This document shows, piece by piece, positions 59,310-64,000 of a stretch of 64,000 nt of DNA (position 1 is its first letter; each line of letters begins with the position of its first letter). The translations under genes were made by a program, and so were the position numbers. The DNA is taken from NCBI RefSeq assembly GCF_018638295.1, contig NZ_JABTTS010000010.1, positions 24,844-88,843 of the forward strand, given 5' to 3'. This DNA comes from Streptomyces sp. CHD11. Lineage in GTDB: Bacteria > Actinomycetota > Actinomycetes > Streptomycetales > Streptomycetaceae. The notes under the pieces were generated by a model. It was given only the letters and a program-made list of their open reading frames with translations. It searched no databases and was not told the origin of the DNA.

Positions 59310-59525
59310 AAGGCTCCTCGGTCCCGATGAGCTCCGCCCGGACGGTCTTGCCGGGCGCGGTGGGCTGTGGGCCGGTGCCCCAGTGGGTGGCCGGCCGGGC
59401 CACCAGGAGCAGTCCCCGGCCCGGCTCCGCGTCACCGGGCGCCTCATGGACGGACGAGGGTGGCACCTGCTCGGCGCGGGTGAGCCGCTGCCCCGCTCCG
59501 TGGCCGTCCGCGGGAGGGCCACCGA
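59310..59525 (-). pseudogene. Fragment of an RsbW-type anti-sigma ATPase
   Basis: On the minus strand from about 59525 to TGA 59310 the frame reads VHEAPGDAEPGRGLLLVARP and WGTGPQPTAPGKTVRAELIG, the final G2-box region and C-terminal strand of HATPase_c regulators so abundant in Streptomyces. The N-box and G1 box are absent and no start exists, so it is a truncated relic. Confidence 0.5.
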
Positions 59526-59541
59526 CTCGGCGGGAAACGAC

Positions 59542-59570
59542 GAAGGGCCCTTGGTGACCAAGGGCCCTTC
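59542..59570 (-). terminator. Terminator of the tRNA-Leu gene
   Basis: Near-continuous inverted repeat gaagggcccttggt/accaagggcccttc, 13-14 bp per arm, 12 bases downstream of the tRNA 3' end on the minus strand. Confidence 0.75.
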
Positions 59571-59581
59571 ATCCATCTCAC

Positions 59582-59669
59582 TGGTGTCCGAGGGGGGACT
59601 TGAACCCCCACGCCCGATAAAGGGCACTAGCACCTCAAGCTAGCGCGTCTGCCATTCCGCCACCCGGAC
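59582..59669 (-). tRNA. tRNA-Leu (GAG)
   Basis: 88 nt including encoded CCA. Acceptor arms GTCCGGG and CTCGGAC (one G-T pair). Anticodon stem-loop CTAGC-TTGAGGT-GCTAG gives anticodon GAG, reading CUC/CUU. The long variable arm (class II) and T loop GGTTCAAGTCC are typical of leucine tRNA. It is flanked downstream by a strong hairpin. Confidence 0.93.
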
Positions 59670-59893
59670 AAGGTGTCTGTCGCGCGGGTTTCCCCCTGCG
59701 GCGACGACGTAAACATTACCAGGTGTTCCGGGGTGGCCGATCACCCCGCCCCGCCGCGTCCTGGTGCGCCCGGCGGGTGACGGGCCGGTCCGGGGCTTGG
59801 GGGACGCCCGTGGGGGAGGGAGGATGAGGGAGACCCACCAGCGGGCACACCAGCAGGCACACCAGCAGGGACATCGGCAGCGGGAGGAAGCAC

Positions 59894-61219
59894 GTGAGCG
59901 AGACGGACACGGCCAGGAGCGTCACCGGTGAGGACGAGGTCGTGGACCTCTGCCGCGAGCTGATCCGGATCGACACCAGCAACTACGGCGACCACTCGGG
60001 CCCCGGCGAGCGCAAGGCGGCCGAGTACGTCGCCGAGAAGCTCGCCGAGGTGGGCCTGGAACCGAAGATCTTCGAGTCGCACCCGGGCCGCGCGTCCACG
60101 GTGGCCCGGATCGAGGGCGAGGACCCGTCCCGGCCCGCGCTGCTCATCCACGGCCACACCGACGTCGTGCCGGCCAACGCGGACGACTGGACCCACCACC
60201 CCTTCTCCGGGGAGATCGCCGACGGCTGCGTGTGGGGACGCGGAGCGGTCGACATGAAGGACATGGACGCGATGACCCTCGCGGTCGTGCGCGACCGGAT
60301 GCGCAGCGGACGCAAGCCCCCGCGCGACATCGTCCTCGCCTTCCTCGCGGACGAGGAGGCCGGCGGCACGTACGGCGCCAAGCACCTGGTCCGCAGGCAT
60401 CCCGAGCTGTTCGAGGGCGTCACCGAGGCGATCGGCGAGGTCGGCGGCTTCTCCTTCACCGTCAACGAGAAACTGCGCCTCTACCTCGTCGAGACCGCGG
60501 AGAAGGGCATGCACTGGATGCGGCTCACCGTGGACGGCACCGCGGGCCACGGCTCGATGACCAACGACGACAACGCCATCACCGAACTGTGCGAGGCCGT
60601 AGCCCGCCTCGGCCGGCACACGTGGCCGGTCAGGGTCACCAAGACAGTACGGGCCTTCCTGGACGAGCTCTCCGACGCGCTCGGCACCGAGCTCGACCCG
60701 GAGAACATGGAGGAGACCCTGGCCAGGCTCGGCGGCATCGCCCGCATGATCGGCACCACGCTGCGCAACTCGGCGGCGCCCACCCAGCTCGGTGCCGGCT
60801 ACAAGGTCAACGTCATCCCCGGCCAGGCCACCGCGCACGTCGACGGACGTTTCCTGCCCGGCCACGAGGAGGAGTTCCTCGCCGACCTCGACCGGATCCT
60901 CGGCCCGCGGGTGAAGCGTGAGGACGTGCACTCCGACAAGGCGCTGGAGACCGACTTCGACGGCCGGCTCGTCGACGCCATGCAGACCGCGCTGAGCGCC
61001 GAGGACCCGATCGCCAGGGCGGTGCCGTACATGCTCTCCGGCGGCACCGACGCCAAGTCCTTCGACGACCTGGGCATCCGCTGCTTCGGCTTCGCGCCGC
61101 TGAAGCTGCCCCCGGAGCTGGACTTCGCGGGGATGTTCCACGGGGTCGACGAGCGGGTGCCGGTGGACGGCCTGACGTTCGGTGTCCGGGTGCTCGACCG
61201 TTTCCTGGACGCGTCCTGA
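59894..61219 (+). CDS. M20/M25/M40 family metallopeptidase
   Basis: 441 aa from GTG 59894 after GGGAGGAAGCAC. Di-zinc exopeptidase/deacylase: the first metal His in HGHTDVVPANADDWTHHPFSG, the bridging Asp in WGRGAVDMKDMDAMTLAVV, the general-base Glu pair in AFLADEEAGGTYGAKHLV, and the last His in MFHGVDERVPVDG. The lid/dimerisation domain lies in the middle (VDGTAGHGSMTNDDNAI). It hydrolyses an N-acyl or C-terminal amide bond, as carboxypeptidase G2/succinyl-diaminopimelate desuccinylase relatives do. Cytosolic; the substrate is unknown. Confidence 0.9.
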   Translation: MSETDTARSVTGEDEVVDLCRELIRIDTSNYGDHSGPGERKAAEYVAEKLAEVGLEPKIFESHPGRASTVARIEGEDPSRPALLIHGHTDVVPANADDWTHHPFSGEIADGCVWGRGAVDMKDMDAMTLAVVRDRMRSGRKPPRDIVLAFLADEEAGGTYGAKHLVRRHPELFEGVTEAIGEVGGFSFTVNEKLRLYLVETAEKGMHWMRLTVDGTAGHGSMTNDDNAITELCEAVARLGRHTWPVRVTKTVRAFLDELSDALGTELDPENMEETLARLGGIARMIGTTLRNSAAPTQLGAGYKVNVIPGQATAHVDGRFLPGHEEEFLADLDRILGPRVKREDVHSDKALETDFDGRLVDAMQTALSAEDPIARAVPYMLSGGTDAKSFDDLGIRCFGFAPLKLPPELDFAGMFHGVDERVPVDGLTFGVRVLDRFLDAS

Positions 61220-61361
61220 ACCGGTAAGCCGATGAACCCGATAATCGTGCAGGCGTGCAGAGTTGACCGGGAAGAGTGAATGCGACGATAAGCACGTAGC
61301 CTCATTACTTCCTCCTCGTTACCCGTGATGTGATCCGCGACTTTGGATCGCTTTGCCAACT

Positions 61362-61605
61362 AGGAGGAACAATGCTCAAGAAGGTCGTCGCCGTCGCCGC
61401 CGCCACCGGTGGTCTGGTTCTCGCGGGCGCGGGCATGGCCGCCGCCGACTCGGGCGCCCAGGGTGCCGCCGTGCACTCCCCGGGTGTCGTTTCCGGCAAC
61501 GTCATCCAGGCTCCGATCCACATCCCGGTGAACGTCTGCGGCAACACGGTCTCCGTGATCGGTCTGCTGAACCCCGCCTTCGGCAACACCTGCGTCAACG
61601 CCTGA
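61362..61605 (+). CDS. chpH: Short chaplin ChpH
   Basis: The gene proper is ATG 61372 to 61605, 77 aa, with its AGGAGG at 61362-61367 included in the span. Signal peptide to about MAAADSG, then a single chaplin domain: GAQGAAVHSPGVVSGNVIQAPIHIPVNVCGNTVSVIGLLNP, with the two conserved Cys (VCG, TCV) that form the disulfide. Chaplins assemble as amphipathic amyloid fibres coating aerial hyphae and spores. It is paired with the long chaplin ChpC just downstream, as in S. coelicolor (SCO1675/1674). Confidence 0.95.
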
Positions 61606-61652
61606 CGTTGTGCCTCGCCCTCTAGGGCATGTCCGCTGAGGGCTCGAGCCCG

Positions 61653-61689
61653 TCGGCCCCGGAGCGCGTGCCATGCGCTCCGGGGCCGA
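61653..61689 (+). terminator. Hairpin between chpH and chpC
   Basis: Perfect 15-bp inverted repeat, tcggccccggagcgc and gcgctccggggccga, with loop gtgccat. It ends chpH and may also be part of the chpC leader. Confidence 0.8.
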
Positions 61690-61772
61690 CCGGTCTCCGT
61701 GAAACGTCAGAAGTCCGGGAATCCGAGCGTGACGCCCTTTCCCGGTACCAGGTGAAGGCAGGGATTTCAGCA

Positions 61773-62501
61773 ATGCGACAGGTCACCCGCAAGGGCCTGA
61801 TGACCATGGCGGCCGCCACGGGTGTGCTCGCCGCGGGCGCGGCGGGCGCCCACGCCGACTCCGGCGCGACCGGCGCCGCCACCGGATCGCCCGGTGTGCT
61901 CTCCGGCAACACGGTGCAGGCACCCGTGCACGCACCGGTGAACGTCTGCGGCAACACGGTCAACGTCGTCGGCGTCCTCAACCCGTCGGTGGGCAACTCC
62001 TGTGCCAACGGGGGTGGCGCCTCCGCCTCGGACGGCCCCGCCGGATCCGCCCACCACGGCGGCTCGGGCGCCGACGCGCGCACGGGCGACTCGCCCGGCG
62101 TGGGATCGGGCAACCAGGTCCAGGTGCCGGTGCACATCCCGGTCAACGTCTGCGGCAACAGCGTCGACGTGCTCGGCGCCGGCAACGCCACCGAGGGCAA
62201 CGGCTGCGCGAACGGCGACCCGGGTCACGGGTCACCGGAGAAGCCCGGTGACCCGGGCGACCCCGGCAGCCCCGAGCAGCCCGAGAACCCCGGCGACGAG
62301 CCGGACGGCCCGGACGAGGGGGCCCCGCCCGGCTCCTCGGACGGCAACCGGCCGGACGCCCACTCCGTCACCAGCCACCGGGCCGACGCGCAGCTGGCGC
62401 AGACCGGCAGCGAACTGCCCATGGGCCTCGCCCTCCCGGCCGGCGCGGGCGCCCTGCTCGCCGGCGCGGTCCTCTACCGCAAGGCCCGCAGCGCCGCGTG
62501 A
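61773..62501 (+). CDS. chpC: Long chaplin ChpC with sortase signal
   Basis: 242 aa. Signal peptide to about GAHADSG, then two chaplin domains (SPGVLSGNTVQAPVHAPVNVCGNTVNVVG near 35-75 and SPGVGSGNQVQVPVHIPVNVCGNSVDVLG near 107-147). A Pro/Gly/Glu-rich spacer (PEKPGDPGDPGSPEQPENPGD) follows, then the C-terminal sorting signal LAQTG at 208-212, a hydrophobic tail and YRKARSAA. The sortase would attach it to the cell wall to template fibre assembly by short chaplins such as ChpH. ATG 61773. Confidence 0.95.
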   Translation: MRQVTRKGLMTMAAATGVLAAGAAGAHADSGATGAATGSPGVLSGNTVQAPVHAPVNVCGNTVNVVGVLNPSVGNSCANGGGASASDGPAGSAHHGGSGADARTGDSPGVGSGNQVQVPVHIPVNVCGNSVDVLGAGNATEGNGCANGDPGHGSPEKPGDPGDPGSPEQPENPGDEPDGPDEGAPPGSSDGNRPDAHSVTSHRADAQLAQTGSELPMGLALPAGAGALLAGAVLYRKARSAA

Positions 62502-62575
62502 CATCGGACACACGGGGCGGGCCCCGCGACCGCGGGGCTCGCTCCGTTGTGTGATTCCGGCCGGGAGAGGCGAGC

Positions 62576-62764
62576 TCACCAGGTGGCGCGCACCTGGCGG
62601 ATGATCCGCCGCCGCAGCCGCACCCTGCGGCTGCCGTCACGCATCAGCGTCAGGCGGTACAACTCCCAGTGTCCGTACTCTGCGTGGTCCGTCAGCAGAC
62701 GCGCCGTTTCCTTGCGGGAGACCCCGCGCGGCACGTACACGTCGACAAATTCGTATTCCGGCAT
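62576..62764 (-). CDS. Small conserved actinobacterial protein (DUF5703-like)
   Basis: 62 aa: MPEYEFVDVYVPRGVSRKET, HAEYGHWELYRLTLMRDGSRRVRLRRRIIRQV. A compact beta protein; I recall this family as DUF5703. The start codon is 47 bases from the divergent start at 62812, and an AT-rich hexamer (aatagat) lies 5-10 bases upstream, so the transcript is probably leaderless. The function is unknown. Confidence 0.8.
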   Translation of the reverse strand: MPEYEFVDVYVPRGVSRKETARLLTDHAEYGHWELYRLTLMRDGSRRVRLRRRIIRQVRATW

Positions 62765-62811
62765 CGCATCTATTGTGCGGGCCGGGCCCCGGTACGGATA
62801 GCGTCTGCACT
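62765..62811. promoter_or_regulatory. Shared promoter of two divergent, apparently leaderless genes
   Basis: The 47 bases hold a -10-like aatagat (minus) close to the ATG at 62764, and TAGCGT at 62799-62804 (plus), 7 bases before the ATG at 62812. No RBS is seen for either gene. Confidence 0.5.
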
Positions 62812-63492
62812 ATGTCTGATGCTGCGCAGCCCACCGCTGCCGAGGTACGCGCCGCCGCCGAGGCGGTGAAGACCGCGCTCGACCGCCACCTGGCCGCGGT
62901 CGAGAGCCGGTCGGGGGAGGACGACCCGGCCGTCTACGACGCGTTCAACCAGCTGGCCGCGGCCGCGGAGGCGTACGACGAGCTGCTCTACGACCGCTAC
63001 GACGAGGTCACCCCCTTCGAGATCCCCGGCTCCGAGGACGCCCTGCCGCCGTACACCGGCCCCGAGGAGCCGAGCGCGCTGAGTGTGCTGATCCGCCGTG
63101 ACTACGCCGTGGCGGAACCACAGCGGCTGCTGGCGCACGCCCAGCGGATCGAGACGGCGGACGGCGAGATCCCGGAGGCATCGGGCACCGTCCACGGTGC
63201 GCTCGGCCTGCTGTTCGGCGAGTTCGAGCCCGACGAGATCGCCTCCCGGCACAAGGAGTTCGGCCTCGAGGAGGGCGATTCCACACTCTGGGTGACGGCC
63301 TCCGACGAACCGGCGGACCCCGGCGAGTGGCTGGAGGCTCCGTTCGATCAGGTGGACGCGCAGCAGGTGGTCTGCCGCTTCGACGTCAGCGCCGTCTTCG
63401 ACGACGACAACGACGACGAGCTGGAGGACGCCGACCCGGCCCCGGACCTCGACGAGGACCTGGACCTGGAACCGCTCGACGCCGACCGCTGA
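62812..63492 (+). CDS. Conserved acidic protein of unknown function, 226 aa
   Basis: Start ATG 62812, with no RBS but a -10-like element 7 bases upstream (leaderless). Helical N-terminal region (TAAEVRAAAEAVKTALDRHLAAVE), a middle with LSVLIRRDYAVAEPQRLLAHAQRI and GALGLLFGEFEPDEIASRHKEFGLEEGDSTLWV, and a very acidic tail (DDDNDDELEDADPAPDLDED). I do not recognise a named domain. It is conserved in position next to the DUF5703-like gene in Streptomyces, as I recall. Confidence 0.72.
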   Translation: MSDAAQPTAAEVRAAAEAVKTALDRHLAAVESRSGEDDPAVYDAFNQLAAAAEAYDELLYDRYDEVTPFEIPGSEDALPPYTGPEEPSALSVLIRRDYAVAEPQRLLAHAQRIETADGEIPEASGTVHGALGLLFGEFEPDEIASRHKEFGLEEGDSTLWVTASDEPADPGEWLEAPFDQVDAQQVVCRFDVSAVFDDDNDDELEDADPAPDLDEDLDLEPLDADR

Positions 63493-63516
63493 CCGCCGGC
63501 GCTCCGACCGGAGCAC

Positions 63517-63690
63517 TCACCCGCGCGGGGCTGCACCTTCGGGAGCCGCCCTGCGGACGGGTGGAGTCGTGGCCACGAGGTCCCAGCCGTCCGCGCCCGC
63601 CGGAATCTGCGGTGCCGGCAGCACCGGCAACCGCGTCGTCCGCGGTTTCGCCGTCACCTCGGCCACGGCACGCGGCAGTGCCTGCTCCAC
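63517..63690 (-). other. Possible 3' gene fragment (57-codon frame)
   Basis: Minus-strand frame from GTG 63690 to TGA 63517, reading VEQALPRAVAEVTAKPRTTR, PVLPAPQIPAG and ending RRAAPEGAAPRG. Nearly all third positions are G or C. It looks like the tail of a longer protein rather than a complete gene; the same sequence is repeated at 63797-63904, where the frame stops earlier (PQVPAGADG-stop). Confidence 0.4.
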
Positions 63691-64000
63691 TCCGTGGCCG
63701 ACCTCACCGAGCCGGCCGCTGACCGCGGCCGCTCACCCGTCCCGGGGTGTGGCGTCCGAGGTGCCGGCCCGGGGCGGGGTGCCGCGATCGCGGGGCTCAG
63801 CCGTCCGCGCCCGCCGGAACCTGCGGTGCCGGCAGCACCGGCAACCGCGTCGTCCGCGGTTTCGCCGTCACCTCGGCCACGGCACGCGGCAGTGCCTGCT
63901 CCACTCCGTGGCCGACCTCACCGAGCCGGCCGCTGACCGCGGCCGCTCACCCGTCCCGGGGTGTGGCGTCCGAGGTGCCGGCCCGGGGCGGGGTGCCGCG
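63584..64000. repeat. 214-bp tandem duplication running off the window edge
   Basis: Copy 1 is 63584-63797 and copy 2 is 63798-64000 (203 bp visible, cut by the window end). The two differ by a single base over the part compared (aatctg against aacctg near 63604/63818). Each carries the same minus-strand gene-tail sequence and a gatcgcgg palindrome. Confidence 0.9.

Noticed and set aside
59582..59669. tRNA-Leu as an occupied integration site
   Set aside because: No integrase, excisionase or duplicated 3' end is visible in the flanks within this window.

Overview
The window is chromosomal DNA of a Streptomyces or very close relative. The evidence is very high G+C with G/C-rich third codon positions, frequent GTG/TTG starts, GGAGG-type ribosome binding sites, two chaplins with a sortase signal, a streptogrisin-type protease, mycelial-type secreted lipases, and many TetR/GntR regulators. 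From memory, unchecked by alignment, the gene order matches the S. coelicolor core region running from about SCO1739 (dnaE2) down to about SCO1670. Landmarks are SCO1735 lipase, SCO1725 GDSL lipase, SCO1715 hmgA, SCO1710 citrate transporter, SCO1697 soxR, SCO1678-1680 gnt genes, and SCO1675/1674 chpH/chpC. It is mostly ordinary conserved chromosome rather than a genomic island, with a few decayed gene fragments at what look like synteny breakpoints.

Layout. 1-5200: the end of a secreted serine protease, then an SOS-box-controlled pair, dnaE2 and a catalytically degenerate Y-family (ImuB-like) polymerase. 5200-13200: secreted lipase, sortase-anchored lytic polysaccharide monooxygenase, methyltransferase, DUF402/GNAT pair, GntR and AAA proteins, GDSL lipase. 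13200-21600: Ser/Thr kinase, NicO-type metal transporter with a very His-rich loop, TPR protein and DUF4331 protein, divergent from a SigK/RskA sigma/anti-sigma pair; the gene layout suggests one envelope-stress or metal regulon. 21600-29800: a small basic protein, an ABC permease fragment, a lone type-ISP-like domain protein, hmgA with its GntR regulator, a lipoprotein, a TetR and a molybdopterin oxidoreductase. 29800-34900: citrate-metal symporter with an inverted repeat over its ribosome binding site, MFS exporter, sugar-type ABC ATPase.

34900-50300 is dominated by lipid/alcohol catabolism under three TetR circuits, each marked by a visible operator. (i) Aldehyde dehydrogenase/alcohol dehydrogenase plus TetR/acyl-CoA dehydrogenase share an 18-bp site. 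(ii) A TetR and a MaoC hydratase share CTAAGC-N4-GCTTAG-like sites. (iii) An SDR, a TetR, an acyl-CoA dehydrogenase, a phosphotransferase and a quinone oxidoreductase-like gene lie around copies of ACCGGTCGGTATG. soxR, a zinc-ribbon protein and a Tat-exported NamZ-like muramidase lie between. 50400-64000: DUF202 membrane pair, NUDIX, APC permease, sulfite-oxidase-like/cytochrome b pair, gluconate permease-kinase-repressor locus, YchJ-like protein, tRNA-Leu(GAG), M20 peptidase, chaplins ChpH and ChpC, two divergent apparently leaderless genes, and a nearly perfect 214-bp tandem duplication running off the right edge.

The strongest candidates for under-described biology are the SigK/RskA - DUF4331 - TPR - NicO module, the SOS-driven dnaE2/ImuB-like operon lacking imuA, and the paired TetR operators. 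Functional statements are homology-based inference from reading the sequence; no database search was run.
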